A stretch of 64,000 nucleotides of DNA, from contig CAKSYT010000010.1 in assembly GCA_934524985.1 (NCBI GenBank), positions 10,454 through 74,453 on the forward strand. The letters are read 5' to 3'. The notes beneath the pieces are model-generated. The model searched no databases. It was not told the DNA's origin and saw only the letters and a program-made list of their open reading frames with translations. Position 1 is the first letter of the stretch, and each line of letters starts with the position of its first letter. Positions 52,863 through 60,933 of this stretch are shown one piece after another. A program made the position numbers and the translations under genes. Source of the stretch: an uncultured Faecalibacterium sp. Lineage in GTDB: Bacteria; Bacillota; Clostridia; Oscillospirales; Ruminococcaceae.

Positions 52863-52990
52863 TAATGAGCCTTTGAAAAACCGCTCTTCATGGGCGGCTT
52901 TCTGGGGGCGAAACAGTCTTGCGCTGCCGGCTGCGGCAGCCCTGACTACAAGGTGTAGACAAAAATAAAAACCTGTCCACAAAATCTTGC

Positions 52991-53025
52991 GTTATTATAA
53001 TAGCAAGAACCACTTTAAAAAGCAA
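52991..53025 (-). promoter_or_regulatory. pflB promoter with a palindrome over the -10
   Basis: Minus-strand TTGCTT (plus 53020-53025), 17-bp spacer, TATTAT (plus 52997-53002). TCTTGC and GCAAGA flank the -10 with 12 bp between (plus 52985-53008), forming a 24-bp palindrome that could bind a regulator. Other parts of 52863-52984 show no gene. Confidence 0.65.
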
Positions 53026-53140
53026 TAGAAAACAAGTGGGTTTTCTTCCAGCGGAAAGGCTATTCTTTGGGCAGAATGTAGAAAAAACGCCGAAACCCCG
53101 GCGGCACGGCAACTTTGCAAAAAAATTTGCAAATTAAGGG

Positions 53141-53169
53141 TTGACAAGACTAACTGACTGTGGTATCCT
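53141..53169 (+). promoter_or_regulatory. Strong promoter of the pflB-divergent RNA
   Basis: TTGACA (53141-53146), 17-bp spacer, TATCCT (53164-53169). Confidence 0.85.
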
Positions 53170-53175
53170 GTTCTC

Positions 53176-53402
53176 GCAGCGATGGTTAGCTAATTCTAAC
53201 CACGTTGCACCAGAAAAAAAGGAGCGTCTGCAAGCGCTCCGCTCCATTCCTCCATTCCTTTCTCTTTTCTACGGGAAGCGGCAGCACGGTTTGCTCTGCT
53301 GCTTCCGGCGCGGCACCGGCTGTGTTTGGTACCACAGCCGACGCAAAGAAAACAAAAACGGGACACTCAGCTTGACCACCTGAGTGCCCCGATTTTTGTT
53401 TT
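53176..53402 (+). ncRNA. Candidate regulatory small RNA divergent from pflB
   Basis: About 225 nt between a near-consensus promoter and an intrinsic terminator, with no ribosome site/start codon pair. Four hairpins: 53221-53226/53235-53240; 53274-53286/53297-53306; a perfect 8-bp stem 53317-53324/53333-53340; and the terminator 53359-53391. A C/U-rich unpaired linker (53241-53270) contains two copies of CTCCATTCC and can pair with Shine-Dalgarno sequences, as in Fur-controlled FsrA or RoxS of Bacillus. CTCCATT also matches AATGGAG just before the pflB ribosome site. A palindromic operator (53185-53200) covers the start of the transcript. RNA status is inferred; family unknown. Confidence 0.6.
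53184..53201. promoter_or_regulatory. GTTAG palindrome at the small RNA start
   Basis: GGTTAGCTAATTCTAACC, roughly +9 to +26 from the predicted start. One base differs from the palindrome in the HMA promoter (minus strand of 16562-16577). Half-sites TTAG/CTAA recall DtxR-family sites but the 6-bp gap is not the classical IdeR spacing. Confidence 0.65.
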
Positions 53403-53403
53403 G
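53359..53403 (+). terminator. Small RNA terminator
   Basis: CGGGACACTCAG (53359-53370) pairs with CTGAGTGCCCCG (53380-53391) with one mismatch, then ATTTTTGTTTTG. Confidence 0.85.
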
Positions 53404-53432
53404 TGAGGGAACTCCCTCTGCACGCTATGCCT

Positions 53433-53708
53433 TGAGGGGCGATTTAAAATGGCCGCCGCGTGCGCTTTGGCCATAGATTAAGGAATTTCATTTTAAATTT
53501 TGGATACAGAAACGCCTGCGGGCGTTTCTGAATCCGGCTTTCACAGAGGGGGATGCAAGGCAAACGACAAATATGCCATCTGCCTTTACGACCCCACCCG
53601 TGAAAAGGCAGTTCGGGAAAATCCGCAGATTTTCCCGAGCTGCAAATTATAAAATATTCTTTCCGCTGAATATGCCCAAAGCAAAGCGGAGGGCATTCAA
53701 AATCGTTT
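53433..53708. repeat. Pseudoknot repeat (family A) copy 7, inverted composite
   Basis: The left end (53437-53480) is a reversed end with ATGGCC/GGCCAT; the right end has TCCGCT (53662-53667) with AGCGGA (53685-53690) and ATGCCC (53672-53677) with GGGCAT (53691-53696). Two variable hairpins lie between (53501-53535 and 53607-53643). It ends against the stop codon of the next minus-strand gene. No other feature was seen in 53404-53709. Confidence 0.75.
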
Positions 53709-53709
53709 T

Positions 53710-54168
53710 TTACTTTCCCAGCGCTGCCAGCTGCTGGTACAGCTCTGCTGCGCCGCCGCCGGGGTATTTTACGCTGACATAGGCGCTGTTCAGGATGCAT
53801 ACGCCGTCGGAGTACACCGTCAGCAGAAACTTATGGTTCTCGGCATCGTCATAAAAGCTGACGGTGACCGACTGCACCGGGAAGGTATCGTGGGTGTAGG
53901 CAGAATAGTTCTGGTTCAGCTTTTTGCGGCAGGAGACGGTGGAAAGCAATTCTGCCGTCTGCTGGAACTCTTCGCTGTCCATGGAGAGGAGGTGATAGTC
54001 CATGTCGTTTGTGCTGCCAAAATGCGCCACTTCCTCGGTGCGGAGCGTGCCCTGCGAGCTGGCGCGTACCAGTGCTTTCAGGTCGATGGGGCGGTATAGC
54101 ACCGCAAAAGCTGCCAGTGCAAACAGGATAAAAAATAAAGCGGTGCGGGGAATGTGGAAGCTTTTCAT
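53710..54168 (-). CDS. Hypothetical membrane-anchored protein
   Basis: 152 residues. One N-terminal hydrophobic helix (ALFFILFALAAFAVLY, about 10-25) without a lipobox, then a soluble extracytoplasmic domain with beta-strand patterning (FPVQSVTVSFYDDAENHKF, LLTVYSDGVCILNSAYVSVKY) and no catalytic motif I recognise. It follows the flippase-like gene by 4 bp and is probably translated with it, so it may be an accessory subunit of that protein. Confidence 0.72.
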   Translation of the reverse strand: MKSFHIPRTALFFILFALAAFAVLYRPIDLKALVRASSQGTLRTEEVAHFGSTNDMDYHLLSMDSEEFQQTAELLSTVSCRKKLNQNYSAYTHDTFPVQSVTVSFYDDAENHKFLLTVYSDGVCILNSAYVSVKYPGGGAAELYQQLAALGK

Positions 54169-54172
54169 CGGC

Positions 54173-55210
54173 TTACGCCTCCTTTGGCGGCTCCGTTTGT
54201 GTCAGATGCCGCTGGGCGATGAAGAAGCCCACGGCGCTGGCGGCAAATACCACATAATAGCTGGCGATGCGGTAGAGCATCAGAGCACTCATCACTTCGC
54301 CCCGCTCCAGAAAGCTGCCGAACACCAGCAGAAAGGCAGTCTCGATGGAGCCCATCCCGGCTACGTTGGGCAGGGCGTTGGAGACGAAGAGCATCAGGCT
54401 GGTGAGCAGCTGCACCTGCCAGAAGCCCAGCGGGGAAAGCCCCATGAACCGGATGCACAGGTAGGGCAGGCAGAACAGCCCGAACAGCTTGAGCGCCTGC
54501 AGGGCAAAAATTTTCAGGCAGCGGGACTTATCTGCCAGCAGGCGGCGGCTCTCGGTGCCCAGCACCTCCAGCTGTTCCAGCCAGTCGGTGCGGCGCTGCT
54601 GCCACTTTTCGGTCTTGGGCAGAAAGCCCAGCAGCCAGCGGGCGAGGTTCTGCACCAGCGGCGAGACGCACAGCAGCACCAGCGCCACAATGATCACTGC
54701 TACTACAGCGTATGCCATGGGCAGATAGCGCATGACACCGGTGGTGTTGGCAGCAAGCCAGCGATGCTGCAACAGCAGCATTATGGTGGCGTACAGAAGT
54801 ACGGTGCTCTTGTGGAAAACGTATTCCAGCGTCATCAGGCCTGCGCCGGGGCCCAGCGGCAGCCCGGCCTTGTGCAGGTAGTACAGCTGCACCGGCACCG
54901 CACCGGCACCCAGCGTGACCACGTTGCCAAAGGTGCCGCACCAGCCTACATCCAGCCCCTGCCACAGCTTGAACTGCGGCAGACGGCTGCGCACGATGAC
55001 CCACGCCACGCACCCTTCCAGCAGGGGGTAGCTGATGCCGACCGCCAGCACCGCCAGCACTTGCCACACCGACAGCTGCGCCAGCGCCGTGGTGATCTCG
55101 GCCCAGTGATCCTTAAAAATGAACACGATGATGCAGGTAAGTGCCAGAAGCACCAGCAGAGAGATCACGGTCTTTTTGCGGGAGGGCTGCTGCGCGGCGG
55201 CTTGGCTCAT
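54173..55210 (-). CDS. Flippase-like protein of the lysyl-PG synthase membrane domain family (UPF0104)
   Basis: 345 residues from ATG 55210 behind AAAGGAG. Eight or so hydrophobic segments, with LGAGAVPVQLYYLHKAGLP and NALPNVAGMGSIETAFLLVFG matching the conserved loops of the MprF/YbhN-type membrane domain. There is no soluble aminoacyl-transferase domain, so it is not a full MprF. Family knowledge: such domains translocate lipids across the membrane. It lies downstream of the glycosyltransferase cluster on the same strand, separated by a terminator. Confidence 0.85.
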   Translation of the reverse strand: MSQAAAQQPSRKKTVISLLVLLALTCIIVFIFKDHWAEITTALAQLSVWQVLAVLAVGISYPLLEGCVAWVIVRSRLPQFKLWQGLDVGWCGTFGNVVTLGAGAVPVQLYYLHKAGLPLGPGAGLMTLEYVFHKSTVLLYATIMLLLQHRWLAANTTGVMRYLPMAYAVVAVIIVALVLLCVSPLVQNLARWLLGFLPKTEKWQQRRTDWLEQLEVLGTESRRLLADKSRCLKIFALQALKLFGLFCLPYLCIRFMGLSPLGFWQVQLLTSLMLFVSNALPNVAGMGSIETAFLLVFGSFLERGEVMSALMLYRIASYYVVFAASAVGFFIAQRHLTQTEPPKEA

Positions 55211-55345
55211 GGAAACAAAACTCCTTTCACAACCGGAAATTCTGGAACCAGTATAGCACATCTCCCGCCGCCCTTTGTGAACGGATGCGGAACTTTGTTG
55301 GGCAATTTGGGGCATTTGATAAAATGGGGAGACCTCTCCCGTGAA

Positions 55346-55389
55346 AAAACAATGCCGGGCAGCGTGCAGCTGTCCGGCATTGTTTTTTT
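55346..55389 (-). terminator. Terminator of the glycosyltransferase operon
   Basis: Arms AACAATGCCGGGCAGC and GCTGTCCGGCATTGTT flank a 6-nt loop; the minus-strand T run comes from AAAAAA at 55345-55350. The arm overlaps the glycosyltransferase stop codon by one base. Confidence 0.82.
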
Positions 55390-56996
55390 CATGATTCTTC
55401 CCCGTCCGTCAGCTCTTTTACAAGCCTTGTCAAGGTGGCTACATAGGATTCGTTGGAGAACTGCTGCTCGTACAGGCGGCGGCAGTCCTCGTGCATGGCG
55501 GCCAGCGCCTCCGGGTGCTCGATGGCCCAGGCCAGCTTGTCGGCCAGCTGCTGCGGGTCATCGTCTTTATAGAGGAAGCCGTCCACGCCCTCGGTCACCA
55601 GCCCGGCGGTGCCGGTGTGCTCCGATACGATGGAGGGCTTGCCGAAAATCAGACCCTCGGTGACGAAGGTGGGCATGGGGTCATCGCGGGAGGCACACAC
55701 CACGCAGTTGCACTGCTCCATCAGGGATTTGACCTCCGGGCGCTCTAACCGCTTGCGGTAGAAAACGGTCTGGGGGTAGTCCCGTACCAGACTGTCCACG
55801 GCGTTGTACATCCCCTTATCGGCGGCTTTGCCCACAAAGAGGAAGGCGGCTTTTTCCCGCACCGCAGAGGGCAGCAGCCGGATGGCGTTGCAGAAGATAT
55901 CCGGGCCCTTGCGGGGCTCCAGCGAGCCTACCGTCACAAAAAGCGGCCGTCCACCGGCAAAGCTGATGTCATAGCGGGGGAACTGCTCGGCGGCGTAGTC
56001 CGGCAGACCGTAGATCAATTGCTCGATTTCAAAATCCGGCCGGACGGAGTGCATAGCGGCGGTGGCGTGAGAGCCTACGGCGCAGGCGTGGATGTTTTTG
56101 CCCAGTTCCTTGGGGATCTTGTGGGCGATGAAGGGGTAGCCCGCAAAGGCATCGTGCAGCCACCACAGCACCGGCACAAAGGAGCCGTTCAGGGTGTTCA
56201 CCACGGGCGCTTCCACCACTGTGTTGGCCAGCACAAGGTCTGCGCTGGTGGTCAGCCCCCACAGGGCGCTGGAAGTAACGCAGTCCGGGCGGGTGACCAC
56301 GGCGGCTCCGGCATCCAGAAACAGCGGCAGCGAGCCTTCGTCCGAGGGGCCCAGCACCACCACCTCAAAGCCTAAGCTGCGCAGCACCGGTACGGCGCTT
56401 ACCAGCACGATGGGCGCGCCGGTCATGGTCAGCTCGTGGCTTAAGATCAGCGCACGGCGTCCCTTGGCGGAGAACACATCCTCGGCGCACAGCTCCCGGC
56501 GGAAGTGCAGCAGCGCCTGCGGGATGCAGCGGCTGTGCTGCGCCATGGCGTGCGCCAGACGCAGCAGCTCGGTAACGCTGTCCTTGCCCCGGGCGGCGGC
56601 GCGTACTTCATCCAGCAGCGCACGGGACACCATGGCGCAGCTGCTGCCGGGCAGGTGCCGGGTGCTCAGATACAGGGCGGTGGAGCCGTCAAAGCCAAAG
56701 GCGGCGTCACAGACTGCAAGGTCTGCGCCCTCCCGCAGGGCGGCGGCAAAATAGGTCAGGGCGGTGGGGGTGCACTCCACATCCTCGCTTACCAGCAGCA
56801 CCCCGGCTACATCGGGGGTCAGCGCGCCCTCCAGCCGGGTCACCAGACGGAACTTGCGGTGCAGCTGGTTTTGCAGCGCCGCCTCCAGCGCCTTGTGACG
56901 CCCCGGCGCGTAGACCAGAAGATAGGTGCTCTGGGTATCGGTATAGACCTGCTTGGACAATTGCTTGCGCTGCAGGGTACTGTAACTGGTGTACAT
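55389..56996 (-). CDS. GT4-type glycosyltransferase with N-terminal extension
   Basis: 535 residues. The last 350 form a GT-B fold: LILSHELTMTGAPIVL as acceptor domain start, FVTVGSLEPRKGPDIFCNAI as the donor-domain start, then the EX7E-like region near CASRDDPMPTFVTEGLIFGKPSIVSE. The first 160 residues (LVYAPGRHKALEAALQ, then a VSEDVECTPTALTYF region) look like a GT2-like remnant, so this may be a two-domain enzyme. The coiled-coil gene upstream (34-bp gap) is probably its partner. Substrate unknown; a surface polysaccharide is likely. Confidence 0.85.
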   Translation of the reverse strand: MYTSYSTLQRKQLSKQVYTDTQSTYLLVYAPGRHKALEAALQNQLHRKFRLVTRLEGALTPDVAGVLLVSEDVECTPTALTYFAAALREGADLAVCDAAFGFDGSTALYLSTRHLPGSSCAMVSRALLDEVRAAARGKDSVTELLRLAHAMAQHSRCIPQALLHFRRELCAEDVFSAKGRRALILSHELTMTGAPIVLVSAVPVLRSLGFEVVVLGPSDEGSLPLFLDAGAAVVTRPDCVTSSALWGLTTSADLVLANTVVEAPVVNTLNGSFVPVLWWLHDAFAGYPFIAHKIPKELGKNIHACAVGSHATAAMHSVRPDFEIEQLIYGLPDYAAEQFPRYDISFAGGRPLFVTVGSLEPRKGPDIFCNAIRLLPSAVREKAAFLFVGKAADKGMYNAVDSLVRDYPQTVFYRKRLERPEVKSLMEQCNCVVCASRDDPMPTFVTEGLIFGKPSIVSEHTGTAGLVTEGVDGFLYKDDDPQQLADKLAWAIEHPEALAAMHEDCRRLYEQQFSNESYVATLTRLVKELTDGEES

Positions 56997-57030
56997 GATC
57001 CAACTCCTCCGGGCAGAATATCGGGCGGGC

Positions 57031-57825
57031 TCAGTGGCCGCGCACTAGGTTCAGCAGTCTGCGCAGCGGGGCGGTCAGCCGCCAGCTGCTGCTGGCGCGC
57101 ATATTTTCCAGCGAGACCTGATATTCGTGCTGGATGCCCTGCAAGGTCAGCAGCTGCTGGTTCAGCCGCATACACTCGGCGCGGCTGGCCTGCAATACCT
57201 CGTCTGCTTCCTGCGCGGCGGCGGCGTTTTTCAGCTTCAGGTCGTTCAGCGCCCGCAGCAGGGATTTGCCGGGCTGCTCGTGCAGAAAACGTCCCAGCGG
57301 GTAGTAGTGATAATTCACCGCAAACTTCATGCCGGCACCAAAGCCGGTGGTGCAGTGCAGCGAAAGGTTGGGATCTACATCCAAAAACAGCAGGCTGTCC
57401 TCCTGCAATACAAGGCCGTTGACCGGCTGAAAGCTGATGCGCTCGTCCGAGATGGCAAGGTCGGTGATGCAGCAGGCCAGCTCGCCGGGGTCCAGCCGGA
57501 CGGCGCGGGCGTCCTCCGGCAGAATAAAGGTGACCGACACCTCGTGGGTCAGCTCGTTGTAGACATCCTCGGTGGCGACAAGGCATTCCCGGGGTGAAAA
57601 GCCGCTGCCGGTGTCGTAGAACAGCTGCGGCAGGGTAAGGGTGATGTTCTCGGCCTCGGCGCTGTGCTTGGAAAGCTCGGTCTGGCAGGTCAGCAGCTGC
57701 TGTTCCAGCTCCAGACACCGCTGCGCCAGCTGGGAAACACCCTCGTCCGAAAGCTTGAGCTGCTGCTCCAGCTCGGCAATGCGTGCCTGCATGGCAGCAG
57801 GGGTCACGGGGGCATCGTGGTTCAT
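57031..57825 (-). CDS. Coiled-coil protein of glycan assembly
   Basis: 264 residues. N-terminal coiled coil (ARIAELEQQLKLSDEGVSQL), a beta-rich middle (about 60-185), a second helical segment, and a C-terminal RASSSWRLTAPLRRL. The SSSWRLTAPLR motif recurs at the ends of proteins linked to polysaccharide glycosyltransferases and methyltransferases. No catalytic site is seen. It is upstream of and co-directional with the GT4 gene, suggesting a scaffold or length-control role. Confidence 0.7.
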   Translation of the reverse strand: MNHDAPVTPAAMQARIAELEQQLKLSDEGVSQLAQRCLELEQQLLTCQTELSKHSAEAENITLTLPQLFYDTGSGFSPRECLVATEDVYNELTHEVSVTFILPEDARAVRLDPGELACCITDLAISDERISFQPVNGLVLQEDSLLFLDVDPNLSLHCTTGFGAGMKFAVNYHYYPLGRFLHEQPGKSLLRALNDLKLKNAAAAQEADEVLQASRAECMRLNQQLLTLQGIQHEYQVSLENMRASSSWRLTAPLRRLLNLVRGH

Positions 57826-57852
57826 AACGGGATCCTCCTCTTCCTTATCCTA

Positions 57853-57900
57853 AGAAGCTTTTTTCATAAGCATTGTACACCGCTTATGAAAAAAGCTTCT
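57853..57900. repeat. Perfect 19-bp A/T-rich inverted repeat
   Basis: Arms 57853-57871 and 57882-57900 are exact reverse complements with a 10-bp loop, lying between the acyltransferase gene and the coiled-coil gene. The stem lacks the GC-rich core of a terminator, and the T runs are inside the stem. Confidence 0.7.
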
Positions 57901-57936
57901 AAGCTCGGCTGCACCGCAGCCGGAACATTCAGAATA

Positions 57937-59052
57937 TCAGTGCCGTGGGGTGTAGTATACCTGCGGGGTGTGCCGCCGGGCGGGGAACAGCTTGATGATC
58001 AGATCCCGCCGCCGCTGCAGCAGGGCACAGATCAGCCAGATGGAGCCCAGCGAAAGGATGTACTGCAGGCTGATGCCCAAAACAGGGCGGTCGGCGTATT
58101 TGGCGGCGAACAGATACCACGGAATGGCGATCAGCTCCACCGTATGTACGCAGAAGATGTACAGGGAGCGGCGGCCGATGGCCTCGAAAAAGCGCACCAG
58201 CGGGTTGCGGCGCTGGCTCCAGCGCAAAAACAGCCGGATAAACAGCAGACCGGCAAGGCCGTCCAGCAGGATGCTGATGGGGCCCAGCGACCACTCGGCC
58301 ATGGACACACAGTCGGTGCGGCGGGTGGCAAGGGCGGCTGTCGGGATCAGCAGCACGGCTGCCCACAGGATGCAGGACATCCGGCGGGACAAAGGCTGAT
58401 CCAGCCAATGCTGCCGTTTGGCAAGGTAGCCAAGGTACAGGTACGGCGTGATCACTGCGCCCTGAATCAGGCAGAAGGGCAGCTCCCATACAAGGCTGGC
58501 ACCCCAGCCCAGCAGGGCGGCACCGCCCACCGCCCAAGGGATGTACCGCTCCGGGAAGATGTTCAGGATAACGTCCAGCGCGATCCAGCCCATCAGCAGC
58601 GCCAGCAGGTACCACATAGGCCCGCAGGAAAAGAACTCCTGCCCGAAGTAGGTGGCGGTGTGGGGCAACCCCAGCAGAAAGCCGCCCGCCACCTTGATGC
58701 TCTCGGTCAGGGAGCCGGGCAGATAGTGAAAGGTATTATAATGAATGATAAAATGCAGCACCGTGGTGAACACCGCAGTGTAGCAAAAGGGCTTGAGCAG
58801 GCTTTTGAGCTGCTGGTGGATGCACTTGCTGATGGAGCGCTTGCGGAAGCCGTAGCCGCTGGCGATAAAAAAGGCCGCCATCAGCGTTTCGCGGTAGATA
58901 AAGCCGACAAAGGCCGTCAGCGACAGGCCGCCCTCCAGCTGGAGCGGGTAAAGCTCCCCGGTGTGTCCCAGCACGATGGCCAGCATCCCAGCGCCCTTGA
59001 GCATATCAAACATCCCGATGGAGCTGACAGTGCGGGGCTTGGTTGTTTCCAT
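57937..59052 (-). CDS. Acyltransferase 3 family membrane protein
   Basis: 371 residues, about ten hydrophobic segments. IGMFDMLKGAGMLAIVLGHTGE carries the conserved catalytic histidine of the family (H30), followed by the FFIASGYGFRKR loop typical of the FxxSGF signature. Family knowledge: these enzymes O-acylate sugars, polysaccharides or peptidoglycan from the cytoplasmic side. It opens the minus-strand glycan cluster and is divergent from the ligase operon across a shared 375-bp region. Confidence 0.9.
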   Translation of the reverse strand: METTKPRTVSSIGMFDMLKGAGMLAIVLGHTGELYPLQLEGGLSLTAFVGFIYRETLMAAFFIASGYGFRKRSISKCIHQQLKSLLKPFCYTAVFTTVLHFIIHYNTFHYLPGSLTESIKVAGGFLLGLPHTATYFGQEFFSCGPMWYLLALLMGWIALDVILNIFPERYIPWAVGGAALLGWGASLVWELPFCLIQGAVITPYLYLGYLAKRQHWLDQPLSRRMSCILWAAVLLIPTAALATRRTDCVSMAEWSLGPISILLDGLAGLLFIRLFLRWSQRRNPLVRFFEAIGRRSLYIFCVHTVELIAIPWYLFAAKYADRPVLGISLQYILSLGSIWLICALLQRRRDLIIKLFPARRHTPQVYYTPRH

Positions 59053-59152
59053 GAAAGATTCCTTCCCTGCGCCGGGCCAATACCCCTCAAGAAAAAAGCC
59101 GGATACGGCGCAAATGATCGATTTTTATACAGCATTGCCATGATATATGGCT

Positions 59153-59181
59153 AGTATAATGCTTTTTATAGAGACTGTCAA
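59153..59181 (-). promoter_or_regulatory. Acyltransferase gene promoter
   Basis: Minus-strand TTGACA (plus 59176-59181), 17-bp spacer, TATACT (plus 59153-59158). Confidence 0.85.
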
Positions 59182-59342
59182 TTTTGTTTTGCAGTCTGCA
59201 CCATACCGGAACTGGTATTTTGCGCTAAAAATTGTAGCACGAAAACCGGCGGATTGCAACGAAAGGTAGAATTTGGCCGGGGAGCATCCTGAGATGTGCA
59301 AGTAAAAATTGTCAATACTGGAAATTAAATGTTGCAGAAGTA

Positions 59343-59371
59343 TTGCATTGCATTGGAAGATATTGTATACT
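59343..59371 (+). promoter_or_regulatory. Ligase operon promoter
   Basis: TTGCAT (59343-59348), 17-bp spacer, TATACT (59366-59371). Between this and the divergent promoter (59182-59342) no other feature was identified. Confidence 0.75.
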
Positions 59372-59427
59372 GGGCACAGTGCGGCGCACTGCCGCAGAAT
59401 GGAATTACAACGCAGGAGGGAAATACA

Positions 59428-60894
59428 ATGATCAAGGTATTGGACAACGTGTATGATCTGGTCACCCTGAATATGGAACAGCGTTTTTCGGAGCGTGTGG
59501 CGCTCCGCTTCTATGATAAGGAAACGGACACAGTGACCGAGGTCCATTATAAGGACTACGCGCGGGATATCCGCCGTGCGGTCAGCTACTTCCAGAGCAC
59601 CATCCCGGATATCAAGGGCAAAAAGATCTGCCTGCTGAACAAGAACTGCTACGAGTACGCCGTGAACACTTTCGGCATCATTCTGGCAGGCGGTGTGCTG
59701 GTACTGCTCAACCAGCACAAGAGCTGGGACGAGCTGTCCTACGAGCTGGGGCTGGTGGAGCCCACCGCTATCCTGACCGACGGCGACGACTACGGCACCA
59801 AGGAGCAGCTGGAAGCCGCCTACGGCAGCATTCTGCGCCCGATGGACGGCTTCCGCGCTTATGAGCCGGTGGCAGAGATGCCCCGCTGCATCGGGCACGA
59901 CGACCTGATGATCCTGATGTTCACCTCCGGCACCACCGGCCGCAGCAAGGGCGTGATGCTGAGCGAGCGCAACTTCTTCAGCGTCATGCGCGCCCATGTG
60001 CAGATCGGTGAGCACATGATGGAGTATAAGCACGACCCGGAGCTTGTGGTCAGCCAGTACACGGTGCTGCCCATGTTCCATCTGGGCGCGTTCATCTGCC
60101 TGTTCTCGTGGGCACACGCGGGCTGGGGCCTGAACGTCAGCGGCGATATCCGCAACTTCTATAAGGAGATCCGGCGGATGCCCAGTCAGGTCATGGCGGT
60201 GGTGCCGGTGATCATGAACTCCCTGCACAAGGACGTGATGCGCGGCCGCAAGGAACGCTTGGGCGAGCTGTGGGTGCCCATCTGCTCCTCTGCCATGTTT
60301 GACCCGCAGGTGATGCTGGATATGGCCACCAACGGGATGTTCGTGGTGCAGACCTACGGCGCTACCGAGACCTGCGGCGACGGCATCATCAACTACGCAC
60401 AGGATGCAAAGCACATCGGCGCTGTGGGACAGGGCAACGATTATCTGGACTACAAGCTCGAGCCGGACGGAGAGCTGTGCATCCGGGGCGACAGCATCAT
60501 GCTGGGCTACTACAAGGACCCCGAGGCCACCGCAGAGGTCATCGACAAGGACGGCTGGTTCCACACCGGCGACCTTGCCCGGGTGGACGAGGACGGCTAC
60601 TACTACATTACCGGCCGCAAGAAGAACCTGATCATTCTGGGCAGCGGCGAGAACATCAGCCCCGAGGAGCTGGAAGGTCTTGTGGAAAAATGCCCCGCTG
60701 TGCAGGAGTGCATCGTGAAGGAAATGGGCAAAAAGATCGGCGTTGTGGTGTACTGCCCGCAGAACGAGCAGCAGACCGTGCAGGATCATATCACCGAGAT
60801 GAACCGTACCCTGCCGATGTATAAGCGCATCGGTGTGGTAGAGTTCAGTGCAGAGCCGCTGCCCCGCAACGCCACGGGCAAACTGCTGCGCTGA
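59428..60894 (+). CDS. AMP-forming acyl/aminoacyl ligase, copy 1
   Basis: 488 residues from ATG 59428 behind GCAGGAGGG. ANL-superfamily motifs: A3 MFTSGTTGRSKGVML (about 165-180), A5 YGATETCGDG (about 310), A7/A8 HTGDLARVDEDGYYYITGR then KKNLIILGSGENISPEELE, and the A10 lysine in PRNATGKLLR at the C-terminus. It is shorter than many acyl-CoA ligases and stand-alone, like DltA or discrete NRPS adenylation enzymes. It is nearly duplicated by the next gene. Co-operonic with a carrier protein and a condensation-type enzyme, so it probably loads the carrier; the acid activated is unknown. Confidence 0.88.
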   Translation: MIKVLDNVYDLVTLNMEQRFSERVALRFYDKETDTVTEVHYKDYARDIRRAVSYFQSTIPDIKGKKICLLNKNCYEYAVNTFGIILAGGVLVLLNQHKSWDELSYELGLVEPTAILTDGDDYGTKEQLEAAYGSILRPMDGFRAYEPVAEMPRCIGHDDLMILMFTSGTTGRSKGVMLSERNFFSVMRAHVQIGEHMMEYKHDPELVVSQYTVLPMFHLGAFICLFSWAHAGWGLNVSGDIRNFYKEIRRMPSQVMAVVPVIMNSLHKDVMRGRKERLGELWVPICSSAMFDPQVMLDMATNGMFVVQTYGATETCGDGIINYAQDAKHIGAVGQGNDYLDYKLEPDGELCIRGDSIMLGYYKDPEATAEVIDKDGWFHTGDLARVDEDGYYYITGRKKNLIILGSGENISPEELEGLVEKCPAVQECIVKEMGKKIGVVVYCPQNEQQTVQDHITEMNRTLPMYKRIGVVEFSAEPLPRNATGKLLR

Positions 60895-60933
60895 GTATAA
60901 AATAGACGGGATAAAACAGAAGGGAAAATTACA

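Noticed and set aside
52872-52905. Terminator/attenuator hairpin in the pflB leader
   Set aside because: Only four to five base pairs (CCGC/GCGG) before a T run; too weak to call.
53181-53192. Minimal frame ATG GTT AGC TAA at the small RNA start
   Set aside because: Three codons with no ribosome site; the bases are better explained by the palindromic operator.
53184-53201. Classical IdeR/DtxR or Fur box
   Set aside because: Half-sites are similar to DtxR sites but the 6-bp gap does not fit the 19-bp IdeR palindrome, and there is no Fur-type 19-bp inverted repeat; the regulator is left unnamed.
53141-53383. 80-residue plus-strand frame in the small RNA region
   Set aside because: Its start is the TTG of the -35 box, so it cannot be translated from the predicted transcript; internal starts lack a ribosome site.
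54173-55210. Full MprF lysyl-phosphatidylglycerol synthase
   Set aside because: Only the membrane flippase-like domain is present; the C-terminal aminoacyl-transferase domain is absent.
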